Shown in pieces: positions 53,452 to 62,781 of a DNA stretch of 64,000 bases. A program made the translations under genes and the position numbers. Every line of letters begins with the position of its first letter. Position 1 is the first letter of the stretch. Source of the stretch: Blautia parvula (lineage in GTDB: Bacteria > Bacillota > Clostridia > Lachnospirales > Lachnospiraceae); the NCBI RefSeq assembly GCF_020215665.1, contig NZ_CP084061.1:4555001-4619000 (forward strand), written 5' to 3'. The notes beneath the pieces were generated by a model. The model was not told the origin of the DNA. It searched no databases and saw only the letters and a program-made list of their open reading frames with translations.

Positions 53452-53988
53452 ATGGAAATATTTGATATCATAGATGAATCAGGCAGACCCACAGGTAAGA
53501 CCGTAGACAGGGAGACTGCCCACGCGGAGGGGATTCTGCACCGCACGGCCCATGTGTGGCTTCTTCGCAGGCGCGGTGACAGGACAGAGGTACTTCTCCA
53601 GAAACGGAGCAGGAACAAGGATTCCCATCCGGGATGCTACGATATCTCAAGTGCCGGACATATTCCTGCAGGTGTGGACTTTGTTCCCTCTGCGCTCAGG
53701 GAACTGAAGGAGGAACTGGGTGTGGATGCGTCTGCGGAGGAGTTGGTCTGCTGCGGCAGGAGAAGGATATTCCACAGGGATGTGTTTTACGGCAGGGATT
53801 TTGTGGATAACCAGGTCAGCAATATCTATTGTATGTGGAAAGATATAGAGCCGGAACAGATGACGCTTCAGAAAGAAGAGGTGGAGGAAGTCATATGGAT
53901 GGATCTGGAGCTCTGCAGGGAGCTGGTCAGGACAAACGGTATTCCTCACTGCATTTACATGGAAGAACTGGATATGCTGCCGGGATGA
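53452..53988 (+). CDS. Nudix hydrolase
   Basis: A 178-residue Nudix protein of the YfcD/IDI-like branch (start MEIFDIIDESGRPTGKT). The Nudix box runs from about residue 66 to 88: GHIPAGV...RELKEELG. The REUxEExG metal-binding core is intact; the earlier conserved Glu of the box is Val. Such enzymes hydrolyse nucleoside diphosphate-linked compounds, often as house-cleaning. The ATG at 53452 follows CAGGAGG. The gene seems to be transcribed alone or by read-through from module 2. Confidence 0.9.
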   Translation: MEIFDIIDESGRPTGKTVDRETAHAEGILHRTAHVWLLRRRGDRTEVLLQKRSRNKDSHPGCYDISSAGHIPAGVDFVPSALRELKEELGVDASAEELVCCGRRRIFHRDVFYGRDFVDNQVSNIYCMWKDIEPEQMTLQKEEVEEVIWMDLELCRELVRTNGIPHCIYMEELDMLPG

Positions 53989-54175
53989 CAGCAATATCCG
54001 GTTCTTCTCATTTCTTAATGACAGTTCCGGAGAATCATCACAGCTTCCGCCGGTACTTTTTCGTGTCTGTGCTCAGGGGATCCTGTTGAATCTTACGCTT
54101 TAAAAAGCTATAATAGTGATACATGTTGGTGAAAAACAGTAAACTCGGGGGACAGTATTGTGATCGGCGTGCCCA

Positions 54176-54418
54176 TTGTGCGGAGCGGCGAGGAGAGATG
54201 CCCTGACAGAGACCATACGCAGGGAATTTAAGAAAAAAGACGGCGGCAGCTACCGGGTCTTCATGTTCCTGGACATAGATCATTTTAAAGGAATCAACGA
54301 TACCCACGGACATGACGCAGGCGATAAGGATTACAAGGGAGTGATGAAACGGGCGGACCAGGCTCTGTATAAAGCAAAGAGACAGGGCAGGAATCAGTAT
54401 GTTTTAGATGATTCCTAA
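54176..54418 (+). pseudogene. Decayed GGDEF (diguanylate cyclase) gene fragment
   Basis: The frame encodes recognisable pieces of a GGDEF domain: RRDALT at the start, FLDIDHFKGINDTHGHDAGD in the middle and ADQALYKAKRQGRNQY at the end. The part that should carry the catalytic GGDEF motif, about 50 residues between GD and KG, is missing, and the NR-containing segment after DALT is also gone. No start codon with a ribosome site and no sensor domain is present. It is a remnant of a cyclic-di-GMP synthase. The 479-base gap it lies in (53989-54467) shows nothing else. Confidence 0.75.
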
Positions 54419-54467
54419 TGGTCTGCGCCCCTCACAGCAGTAATGACACAGTATAAAGGAGACAGAA

Positions 54468-55352
54468 ATGAAAAAGAAGATTGGTTACATTTACCTGTTT
54501 ATCACGTTTTTTATATGGGGGAGCATTTATGTGGTGAGTAAGTTCGCCCTTGATGTCATGGCACCGTTTATGCTGCTTCTCATCCGATATGTGGTTTCCG
54601 TGGCGGCACTTACCGTACTTTTGAAGCTGCGGGGAACCAGGATAAAGGTGAAAAAAGAGGACCGGAAATATATTCTGATCGTGGGCGCCCTGGGATACTT
54701 TGTCTCCATAGGCTGCCAGGTCATGGGAACAAATCTTCTGGACGCCTCCCTGGCATCTCTGATCAATGCCATGAATCCCATCTCCATTTCCATTCTGGCT
54801 ATGATATTTCTGGGAGAGAAGATACATAAAAAGGATGTGGCAAGCATTATTATTTCTCTCGTTGGAGTTTACATAATATTGGGAGCGGGAAGCGGAAATA
54901 TCAGCGCGGCAGGGGTGCTGGCCTCTGTGTGCTCCGTGCTTTTATGGTCCGGGGCATCGGTAGCTATCCGAAGGATCTCAGGGGGATATGATCCGGTACA
55001 GATCGCGCTGTACGGAATGGGAGTTGCCCTTCTTTTAAACATTCCGGCGGCTGTTTTGGAGGCGGGGAGCATACCCAGTACCTTTACTGCAAAAGCGGTT
55101 CTGTCCTGCATCTATCTGGGCATCGTCGGGACAGCAGTGGCCCATACGCTGTGGAATATGAGCCTGAAGCTTCTGGACGCAAGCGTATGCTCCATGTTCT
55201 ATCCGCTGCAGCCACTGACCTCTGCAGTGCTGGGAATTTTCTTTCTCCATGAGGTGATCACCTGGAATTTTGTGGTGGGGGGCCTGCTGATCTGCGCAGG
55301 GGTGCTGATCACGGTTCTCTTTACGGGAAACAGAAAGACAGAGAAAGCGTGA
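54468..55352 (+). CDS. EamA/DMT-superfamily transporter
   Basis: A 294-residue membrane protein with ten predicted helices in two repeated EamA halves (first half FFIWGSIYVVSKFAL near residue 13; second half near residue 150, SVLLWSGASVAIRR; end VGGLLICAGVLIT). DMT-family carriers export amino acids, nucleotides or drugs, or import metabolites. An AAGGAGACAG ribosome site precedes the ATG. The substrate is unknown. The terminator that follows overlaps the stop codon. Confidence 0.92.
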   Translation: MKKKIGYIYLFITFFIWGSIYVVSKFALDVMAPFMLLLIRYVVSVAALTVLLKLRGTRIKVKKEDRKYILIVGALGYFVSIGCQVMGTNLLDASLASLINAMNPISISILAMIFLGEKIHKKDVASIIISLVGVYIILGAGSGNISAAGVLASVCSVLLWSGASVAIRRISGGYDPVQIALYGMGVALLLNIPAAVLEAGSIPSTFTAKAVLSCIYLGIVGTAVAHTLWNMSLKLLDASVCSMFYPLQPLTSAVLGIFFLHEVITWNFVVGGLLICAGVLITVLFTGNRKTEKA

Positions 55353-55384
55353 GACCGGTAAAATGGTTTCACGCTTTTCTTTTG
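55344..55384 (+). terminator. Terminator of the EamA gene
   Basis: Thirteen-base stem (55344-55356 with 55365-55377, one G-T pair), loop of eight, then TTTTCTTTT. It includes the EamA stop codon. Confidence 0.85.
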
Positions 55385-55450
55385 CCCGCTTTACAAGAAA
55401 TCATTGTTATGATACCGTGGGTAATAGTGAAAAATACAGAGGTGATCAGA

Positions 55451-56803
55451 ATGAGGAAAAAGCAGGGATGGTTTATCCTTTTGACAGTTGTTCTGTCTCT
55501 TGCAGGATGCGGAGGCAGGGTAGAGAAGGGCGAAGGGCTGGTGCCGTCAAAGGAACAGGAGACGGAGAAGAAGACAGAGCTTGCCGTATTTTATTCCGGG
55601 GAGGATGCCAGGAGGATATCCGTAATGGAGGAGCTGTGTGAAAAGTTTATGGAGGAAAATCAGGACATCCGGGTGCTCAGCGAGCATTCCGGAAGCGGAA
55701 TCTATTCAGAGACGCTGAAGGCAAAGGAGGCTGCCGGGGAGTTCCCGGATATCTTTGAGATCCAGGACCCTTATACTTTTGCTGAGGCAGGGAAACTCGG
55801 TGCTATCTCCCAGGAGGTGGGAAAGCTGGTGGAACAGCCCTTTGCGATTGACGGAAATATATATGCGGTGCCCTTTTACAAGACCTCCTTCGGGATTATC
55901 TATAATCAGGTGATCTTCAAGGAACTGGGGCTTGAAGTACCCAGGACATACGGGGAGTTTCTGGAGGTCTGCAGAGTCCTGAAGCAGAACGGAACCGCGC
56001 CCCTGGCAGCCGGGGGAAATCCGACGGAGACGGGAAAATACTGGCTGAATTATTTCTTCCAGGTGGACCTTGCAAAGGCGGACCCGGACTGGCAGAGAAA
56101 GAGAAATGAGGGCCTGGTATCCTTTCAGGATGAAAATGTCAGGAACATGCTGGCAGACTATCAGGATATGATGAACGGGGAATATATGCTGGAGGACTCC
56201 GTAAATATGAATGAGAACCAGGTGATCCAGGCCCTGATCAACCAGGATGCCGCCATGGTCCTCACAGAACCCTCCATGGTCTCTAAAATATGGGAGGCCT
56301 ATCCTCTGGCTGTGGAATCCGGCAAGGACACACTGGGCGAAGAGTTGGAGGAGGACCCCTGTAAATTCCGCCTGGGGTGGTTTTTCCTGGGGGATGAAGC
56401 AGGTGACCCTGTGGTAGTCAGCGAAAAAGGCGCCCAATGGGCAGTCTCGGATACCTGTGGGGAGAATGCCGAAAAAAACCGGGCCGCCATGAGGTTTTTA
56501 GAGTTCTGCTACAGGAAAGAGAACTACAGAAAAGTGCTGCAGACCGTTTACGCCATCCCTGCCACCAGGGAAAAGATCCTGTATCCCGCTCCAAAGGTAC
56601 AGCAGAGTTTTCTTGTGGATTACCGCTATGCGGATAAAAGCGATGTATATCTGGGAAATGAGGACACACCGGAGCATTTCAAACGCAGCATGTACGATGT
56701 TTTCTTTTCCGTGGCGACGAAAACCATGAGCGTGGATACTGCGGCGGAGAAGCTGGATGAGTATTGGGACAACGTGGCGGGAGGTTTAGGGAGGAAGTCA
56801 TGA
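55451..56803 (+). CDS. Extracellular solute-binding lipoprotein linked to a sensor kinase (module 3)
   Basis: A 450-residue family 1 solute-binding protein with lipobox LAGC (Cys20). It is followed not by permeases but directly by a sensor kinase gene that overlaps its stop codon (ATGA). The module's second binding protein (60414) is the one next to permeases. I infer that this one serves as an extracellular ligand-sensing partner for the kinase, though it could also feed the same transporter. The ATG at 55451 follows GAGGTGATC; the frame is open upstream into the terminator region but without a start signal. Confidence 0.9.
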   Translation: MRKKQGWFILLTVVLSLAGCGGRVEKGEGLVPSKEQETEKKTELAVFYSGEDARRISVMEELCEKFMEENQDIRVLSEHSGSGIYSETLKAKEAAGEFPDIFEIQDPYTFAEAGKLGAISQEVGKLVEQPFAIDGNIYAVPFYKTSFGIIYNQVIFKELGLEVPRTYGEFLEVCRVLKQNGTAPLAAGGNPTETGKYWLNYFFQVDLAKADPDWQRKRNEGLVSFQDENVRNMLADYQDMMNGEYMLEDSVNMNENQVIQALINQDAAMVLTEPSMVSKIWEAYPLAVESGKDTLGEELEEDPCKFRLGWFFLGDEAGDPVVVSEKGAQWAVSDTCGENAEKNRAAMRFLEFCYRKENYRKVLQTVYAIPATREKILYPAPKVQQSFLVDYRYADKSDVYLGNEDTPEHFKRSMYDVFFSVATKTMSVDTAAEKLDEYWDNVAGGLGRKS

Positions 56804-58638
56804 TAAAAAGAAAGAGACAGCATTACCAGAGCCTTTTTGTAAAATCGGTGGCAGCATTGATTTTGATCGGTATCGTGCCGCTGCTGATCATGGGTATCTC
56901 CATTTACAGTGCATACATGGATTCTCTCAGGCAGACACTTCTCTCCAATATGTACCGCAGTGCTCTCTATGTGGGGAAGAATGCCGCAGATCTGTTTCAG
57001 GAGATGGAGGAGACCACCAAATATCTCTATAACTATAATATCACGGAGTATGACTATCTCTACGAGCTGATGGAGGATGACACCATCACCCAGGCCCGCA
57101 GGGAGGCACTGATGAGTGACGTGCTCAGGGATATTTTATATATGAATCAGCATATTGACCATGTGTTTTTCATCACTCCGGGTGGGGAACAGTATTCTGT
57201 CATGCGTCCGCCTGAGGTTATGGTGAAAGAGGAGGAAATGGGGCGTTTTCATGAGGAGAACTTCCTGGAAGGCCACAAACAGATGCGCCTTCTGCCCACC
57301 CATGATACCAGCTATTACTCAGATGTCAGCGATTTTACAGTGACAAGAAATATTATGAACACAAGGACCATACAGTCCGCGGACGAACAGGAGCTGGGAA
57401 CTCTGTATATTGATGTGAGCGCGGATTATTTTGACGGCATCATCAATGAGACGGACCTGGAGGACGGCTGCAGGATGTATGTGATAGACAGAAAGGAAAA
57501 AGTATTTGTCTACAGCCAGGAAAAGGAGAATATCGGGACAGGCATCGGAAAGCTGGAGGATTATCTGCCTGAGATGGAGGAGGACAAGCAGTACATAAAA
57601 GCGGACGGAAACTATTTTATTTACAGGCTGATACCCGGTACGGACTGGTTGGTGACAGAAGAGATTCCGGCATTTAATCTGGAGAACAGTTATCAGGAGA
57701 TACAGACGAACATTTTGATTATTATAGGGTTCAGCGTTATCCTTCTCATGATCATCTATTTCTTTTACTCCAAGATGATGAATAAGCCCATCCGCACACT
57801 GAAGGATGCCATGGAACAGATCCAGGACGGGAATCTGGATACGAGGGTGACGATCAAGTCCAACGACGAAGTGGGATTTCTTGCAAAGGGTCTGAATCAA
57901 ATGACGGAAAACCTGCAGAATCATATCCAGCAGGTCTATATAGCAGAGATACGGCAGCGGGATGCAGAGATTGAGGCCCTGAAAACGCAGATACAGCCTC
58001 ATTATCTCTACAATACCCTGGATGTCATCCGCATGACAGCCATCACCAATGATGACAATGTGACAGCGGAGATGATAGACAGTCTGTCCGGACAGCTCAA
58101 ATACCTCATAGGCAATGCCAGAGACATGGTCACCCTTCAGGCGGAGATCGACAGTATACGCAATTATTTTAAGATCATCCGCATCCGGTATGAAAACCGT
58201 TTTGAGCTGGAGATCAACATTGAGGAAAATCTTCTGGGCCTGGAAGTCCCCCAGCTCATCATCCAGCCTGTAGTGGAGAACGCGGTAAAATACGGACTCA
58301 AGCCCAAAAGCGGCACAGGTGTCATAGCCGTAAATGCCAGGGAGGAGGATGGCTGCCTGGAGATCACAGTTATGGACAACGGCGTGGGTATGGAGCCGGA
58401 GCGCCTGAAGACCGTGCAGGAACGTCTGGAAAGTCCGGAGACAGTCAAGCATCCGAAGAGCAAACGCGCCAGCCTCGGTCTTAAGAATGTGTATGACCGC
58501 ATCAAACTCATGTTCGGCGACACATACGGACTGGAGATCAGCAGTTTTGAGAATATAGGAACTATGGTAAAATACCGGCTTCCCATCATAGACGGGACAG
58601 AACCGGCAAAGGAAAATCCAGGAGGAGAAAATGTTTAA
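56800..58638 (+). CDS. Sensor histidine kinase, YesM family (module 3)
   Basis: A 612-residue kinase with membrane helices at about residues 15-37 and 300-322, an extracellular sensor region between, HAMP (about 325-375), phospho-acceptor His401 (IQPHYLYNTLD) and a HATPase domain (N-box VENAVKYGLKP, LGLKNVYDRI). The start at 56800 follows GGGAGGAAG and overlaps the binding-protein stop. It overlaps the regulator gene by eight bases. Expected to sense galactoside-type sugars, possibly with the help of the preceding binding protein. Confidence 0.93.
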   Translation: MIKRKRQHYQSLFVKSVAALILIGIVPLLIMGISIYSAYMDSLRQTLLSNMYRSALYVGKNAADLFQEMEETTKYLYNYNITEYDYLYELMEDDTITQARREALMSDVLRDILYMNQHIDHVFFITPGGEQYSVMRPPEVMVKEEEMGRFHEENFLEGHKQMRLLPTHDTSYYSDVSDFTVTRNIMNTRTIQSADEQELGTLYIDVSADYFDGIINETDLEDGCRMYVIDRKEKVFVYSQEKENIGTGIGKLEDYLPEMEEDKQYIKADGNYFIYRLIPGTDWLVTEEIPAFNLENSYQEIQTNILIIIGFSVILLMIIYFFYSKMMNKPIRTLKDAMEQIQDGNLDTRVTIKSNDEVGFLAKGLNQMTENLQNHIQQVYIAEIRQRDAEIEALKTQIQPHYLYNTLDVIRMTAITNDDNVTAEMIDSLSGQLKYLIGNARDMVTLQAEIDSIRNYFKIIRIRYENRFELEINIEENLLGLEVPQLIIQPVVENAVKYGLKPKSGTGVIAVNAREEDGCLEITVMDNGVGMEPERLKTVQERLESPETVKHPKSKRASLGLKNVYDRIKLMFGDTYGLEISSFENIGTMVKYRLPIIDGTEPAKENPGGENV

Positions 58639-60202
58639 GATCATAATTGCAGACGATGAGCCGGTGATCATCAGAGGACTGAAAAAAATGATGAACTGGG
58701 AGCGCCTGAACGCGGAGGTGATCGGGGAGGCTGCCAACGGCGAGGAACTTCTGAAAAAGACAGAGGAGCTGAAACCGGATATTATTATTTCCGATGTTGC
58801 CATGCCCAGGAAGACCGGTCTTGATGTAATTCGGCAGATCAGGGAGAACGGCTGGAAGATAAAGGTCATATTTTTAAGCGGCTATCAGGAATTTGACTAT
58901 GTGAAAAAGGCGATCAGCTATGAGGCGGTGGACTACCTTCTGAAGCCGGTGGGGCAGGAGGAGCTGGAACAGTCCATTCTGCGGGCTGAAAAAATGCTGC
59001 GCACGGACAGTCCCATGGAATACTGGGAGGAAGAGAAGGATGATATGCAGACGGTGTTCAAGAAGATCAACTCTGAGTATGAGTGCAGGGATCTGTACGG
59101 CCATTTTCAGGAGATGGGGATAGAGACAGAGGGAAAGCAGTTCATCGGCGTGTGCTTTGCCATTTCCCCTGAACTGAACCGGAAGGTGACGGACCAGAAT
59201 ATGAGAGAGCTGCTGCGCTTCTCCATTTTCAAGAGGATACAGGAGCATCTGAGGGAGAATAGGAGCGGGTTTGTCATCAAGCGGGAACCAAACAGCAGTA
59301 ATGTGATTCTCCTCATGGAAAAAGACCGGGACGATGCCTGGGTGAGAGAAGAGATCAGACGCATCAGGGAACACATTTACGGGGAATATAAAATATGGCT
59401 CATAACCGGCGTGGGGAAAAGGGTAGAGCAGGCATCTGACCTGAAATACGCGTATAAGACGGCAAAGTTTTCCTGTGAGCTTTACTATTTCTGCGAGGAG
59501 GATGTGGTCTGGTATCAGGAGATATCCAGAGAGTTTTGTTCTTCCTTTGAGGATTACAATACTTGCTATAAGGAACTGCTTGACCAGATCTTAAACCGGA
59601 GGGAAGAGTGGACGGCAGCACTTACCAGGATTCTGGATATCATTGAGAATCTTCATTACGGAAACAGATATGCCGCTGAGAACCGGTGTATCGCCATGGC
59701 TATGGACCTGTTTCGTGATCTGCAGGAGTACCGGGTGCTCACAGAGGATTTCAGGGAGGAGTACGACAGGTTTACCGCCAAAATACGGGCCCAGAGTACT
59801 TTCCGGGAGCTGAAGAAGCTGGTGTGCACTTATCTGGGAAAACTCATAGGGGAGAATGCATTTAACGGCACTGACAGTGAGCGGGAGACCATCACACTGG
59901 TGAAAAACTATATCCAGGAGCATTACGCGGAGGATATCGGCCTTGGGAGCATGGCGAAGATGGTATATATGAACCCGTATTATTTCAGCACGTTTTTTAA
60001 GAAGGAGACGGGACAGAACTTCAAGAATTATCTGGTAGAGGTGCGCATGAGGGAGGCTATGAAGCTGCTCATGGCTTCGGATATGAAGACCTATGAGCTG
60101 GCAGAGGCTGTAGGTTATCACGATGTACGCACATTTACGGACAAATTCAGGGAAGTTTTCGGGGACAGTCCATCCGCTTATAAAAAGCGCAGAAAAATAT
60201 AA
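58631..60202 (+). CDS. Response regulator, YesN/AraC type (module 3)
   Basis: A 523-residue regulator: receiver (about 1-120, phospho-acceptor Asp55 in ISDVAMP), a central region (about 140-400) and a C-terminal AraC helix-turn-helix pair (about 420-520, AVGYHDVRTFTDKFREVFG). A GGAGGAG ribosome site precedes the ATG. It probably activates the transporter and GH36 genes that start 211 bases downstream; that gap has no clear hairpin terminator or consensus promoter. Confidence 0.93.
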   Translation: MFKIIIADDEPVIIRGLKKMMNWERLNAEVIGEAANGEELLKKTEELKPDIIISDVAMPRKTGLDVIRQIRENGWKIKVIFLSGYQEFDYVKKAISYEAVDYLLKPVGQEELEQSILRAEKMLRTDSPMEYWEEEKDDMQTVFKKINSEYECRDLYGHFQEMGIETEGKQFIGVCFAISPELNRKVTDQNMRELLRFSIFKRIQEHLRENRSGFVIKREPNSSNVILLMEKDRDDAWVREEIRRIREHIYGEYKIWLITGVGKRVEQASDLKYAYKTAKFSCELYYFCEEDVVWYQEISREFCSSFEDYNTCYKELLDQILNRREEWTAALTRILDIIENLHYGNRYAAENRCIAMAMDLFRDLQEYRVLTEDFREEYDRFTAKIRAQSTFRELKKLVCTYLGKLIGENAFNGTDSERETITLVKNYIQEHYAEDIGLGSMAKMVYMNPYYFSTFFKKETGQNFKNYLVEVRMREAMKLLMASDMKTYELAEAVGYHDVRTFTDKFREVFGDSPSAYKKRRKI

Positions 60203-60413
60203 AAGAGCTGTTTCGCCGGGGCTGTATATTTAACGCGGGGAATGTGTATAAGAGCAGTGGCAGCAGATGAAAAAGGGTGGTGTTTTTAATATTATTCCGT
60301 GGGGTTTTTTAGGAGAGTGCCCGATTTCATTGTCCGTGTTTTGAAAGTATGATACTCTTTCGTCAGTACAAATGGTACGGAAAAAAATCAGATGAAGGAA
60401 AGAGGGAAATATC

Positions 60414-61715
60414 ATGAAGAAAAAGGTAGTAGCAGCGTTAATGTGTCTCACAATGGCCATGTCACTGGCAGCATGCGGCGGCGGTTCCGGCAGCTCAGAG
60501 GGAGAATCAGCCTCCAAAGGAGACAGCAAGAACGAGGAGAGAGTTGTGGAACTTTGGACCTGCTGGACAGACGGCGCGGATACACAGATCGCGGGTACGG
60601 AGCAGATCAAGAAGTTTGAGGAAGAGACCGGAGTTAAAGTAAATCAGACAAACTTCACATATGACATGCTTCATGAAAAAATTCTGACAGCGGCAGCAGG
60701 CGGCAACGTACCGGACCTGATCTGGGGACTTCCGGAGTATGTCGGTGAGTTTTACAACATGGGAATCGTTGAGGACCTGACAGACCGTTTTAATGAGTGG
60801 GAAGATAAAGACGCCCTGTCCGAGGCCGTGGTGAAAGCCATGACCATTGACGACAAAATTGTGGGCATTCCCTATGAGATGACTGTGCGTGCTTACCTGA
60901 CACATGAAAAGGATATCACAGCAGCAGGCATTGAAGTTCCGAAAACATGGGAAGATCTGCTGGCACAGACAGATTATAAAGAGAAAAACGGAAAATACCT
61001 GACAGAGCTGGCCTGCACAGGCGTCCGCTCCGCACAGGAGCTGCTGGTATACCTGGCACAGTATGATCTGGAGATTGCTTCTGCACAGGATGACGGCAAA
61101 TATAAGAACACCTGGAAAGACAACAAGGATGAGCTTGAAAAGGCAACAAAAGTATTCCAGTTCTATAAAGACCTTGTAGATCAGGGAATCATTGACCCGA
61201 ACTGCAAGAACTGGGGCTGGGAAGAGACAGACGAGAACTTTGCAACAGGAATCACCTCCACATATGTATCAGGAAACTGGCTGGCAGAACGTGAATCCTC
61301 CAACCCGGATACCATGGATGATGTGGCAGTATCCGCGATCCCTTATCCGTCAGACGGACACGAGGCTACTTACATGGAATGTAAACCGCTGTTCATCATG
61401 GCTGACAGCAAGAATAAGGATGACGCGTTTGAACTGGCAACTGCATTCTGCAGTAAAGAATGGCAGGAAGCAGGATTTGCAGACCGTTCCCCGCGCTCTG
61501 ATGTGTCCACAGACAGCAAATGGAGCAAGGATTTCCAGGCATTATCCGATACAGGAATCACCTTCCCTCCGGTAACCCTGGGAGGAATCACACAGGCTAT
61601 GCAGGACGCCATGGCGAAAGTGCTTCAGGAAGGCGAAACTCCGGAAGCAACAGCAGAATGGTTATGTGACGCAGTCAATGCTTCCTTATCTGATTCCGGT
61701 GAATTAAGCGAATAA
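60414..61715 (+). CDS. Sugar ABC transporter substrate-binding lipoprotein (module 3)
   Basis: A 433-residue family 1 solute-binding protein with lipobox LAAC (Cys21) and a glycine/serine-rich linker after it. Segments such as GGNVPDLIWGLPEYV near residue 95 and ALSDTGITFPPVTLGGIT near the end mark the family. An AGAGGGAAA site precedes the ATG. It is followed by an attenuator-like hairpin and then two permeases, so it is the transport-active binding protein of module 3; GH36 context suggests raffinose-type or other alpha-galactosides. Confidence 0.93.
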   Translation: MKKKVVAALMCLTMAMSLAACGGGSGSSEGESASKGDSKNEERVVELWTCWTDGADTQIAGTEQIKKFEEETGVKVNQTNFTYDMLHEKILTAAAGGNVPDLIWGLPEYVGEFYNMGIVEDLTDRFNEWEDKDALSEAVVKAMTIDDKIVGIPYEMTVRAYLTHEKDITAAGIEVPKTWEDLLAQTDYKEKNGKYLTELACTGVRSAQELLVYLAQYDLEIASAQDDGKYKNTWKDNKDELEKATKVFQFYKDLVDQGIIDPNCKNWGWEETDENFATGITSTYVSGNWLAERESSNPDTMDDVAVSAIPYPSDGHEATYMECKPLFIMADSKNKDDAFELATAFCSKEWQEAGFADRSPRSDVSTDSKWSKDFQALSDTGITFPPVTLGGITQAMQDAMAKVLQEGETPEATAEWLCDAVNASLSDSGELSE

Positions 61716-61762
61716 AAACAGAATGCCGGAATGTTTAGGCAGCAAGCGTAAGCGTTTCGGCG

Positions 61763-61795
61763 CAGGAGTCCGGCTTGCCGGGCTCCTGTTTCGTT
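61763..61795 (+). terminator. Attenuator-like hairpin between binding protein and permeases (module 3)
   Basis: Twelve-base stem (61763-61774 with 61777-61788, one T-G pair) and a two-base loop, then TTTCGTT. A weak T tract suggests partial termination, giving more binding protein than permease. Confidence 0.6.
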
Positions 61796-61854
61796 ACAGA
61801 CAGAGTCACAGGAAGAGTCCTGGACCCGGTTAATTCGTATAGGAGGGATTAGAG

Positions 61855-62763
61855 TTGAATAAATTTAAGAAGCTTACCAGAGACCAGCGAAAATGGCGGA
61901 CAGCGGTCATCATGCTGCTTCCCGCGCTTGTTTTCCTGGCTCTTTTGATCGCGTATCCCCTGGGGAAAGTAATCCATGACGCGTTTTACCATGTACATCT
62001 GATCAACAAGTCCATGACCGGTTTTGCCGGGATGGCCAACTTCCAGAAGGTTCTGGCAGATGAGCATTTTGGACAGGCAGTGAAGAACACTGCGTACTGG
62101 ACCATTTTCTCTGTACTGGGTGAATACCTGGTGGGCATGGTGACAGCAGTGCTGCTGAACCAGAAGTTTAAGGGCAGGGCCATATTCAGGACCTGTATCT
62201 TTATACCGTGGCTTGTACCCATTATCGTTGCAGGCATGACCTGGGACTGGATGCTGAACCCGGAGTTCGGTATCATCAACTATGCGCTGACTAACATGCA
62301 TATAATCAGCCAGCCCATCAATTTTCTCGGTGATTCCAAATACGCCATGGCAACCGTTATTTTTGTAAATATATGGAGAAGTTTTCCGTACTACACCATC
62401 TCCTTTTTGTCAGCCATGCAGTCCATCCCGGGAGATTTGTCCGAGGCGGCTGCTATTGACGGAGCCGGCGTGTTCAAACGTTTCTTCAAGGTTACGCTCC
62501 CGCAGCTGCGCAGCGTTTCCCTTGTGATCGTGTTCATACATATTATCTGGACTGCCATCAACTTTGACTTTATCTGGGTTATGACAGAGGGTGGTCCAAA
62601 CTATGCGACGGAGACCCTGCCGCTTATGATCTACCGCTACTCTATGAAGAAGTTTGACGTTGGTGCTGCTTCGGCGCTTTCTACCATGATGTTTACGGTT
62701 ATGGTGGTGCTGTTCATTTTCTATTACAGGAAGCGTTCCAGTCTCAGCGATGATATGGCGTAA
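61855..62763 (+). CDS. CUT1 sugar ABC transporter permease, MalF-like (module 3)
   Basis: A 302-residue permease with six membrane helices and coupling loop EAAAIDGAGVFKRFFKVTLP near residue 200. It starts with TTG, supported by AGGAGGG seven bases ahead and by the lack of another start before residue 20. It forms a pair with the next permease. As in the other two modules no ATPase gene accompanies it. Confidence 0.92.
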   Translation: MNKFKKLTRDQRKWRTAVIMLLPALVFLALLIAYPLGKVIHDAFYHVHLINKSMTGFAGMANFQKVLADEHFGQAVKNTAYWTIFSVLGEYLVGMVTAVLLNQKFKGRAIFRTCIFIPWLVPIIVAGMTWDWMLNPEFGIINYALTNMHIISQPINFLGDSKYAMATVIFVNIWRSFPYYTISFLSAMQSIPGDLSEAAAIDGAGVFKRFFKVTLPQLRSVSLVIVFIHIIWTAINFDFIWVMTEGGPNYATETLPLMIYRYSMKKFDVGAASALSTMMFTVMVVLFIFYYRKRSSLSDDMA

Positions 62764-62781
62764 GAAAGGAGGAGATAAGAG

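Noticed and set aside
57319-58869. A 516-codon minus-strand open frame opposite the module 3 kinase
   Set aside because: Long but antisense to a clear kinase gene with intact motifs; composition is typical of a shadow frame and no ribosome site or family pattern is seen.
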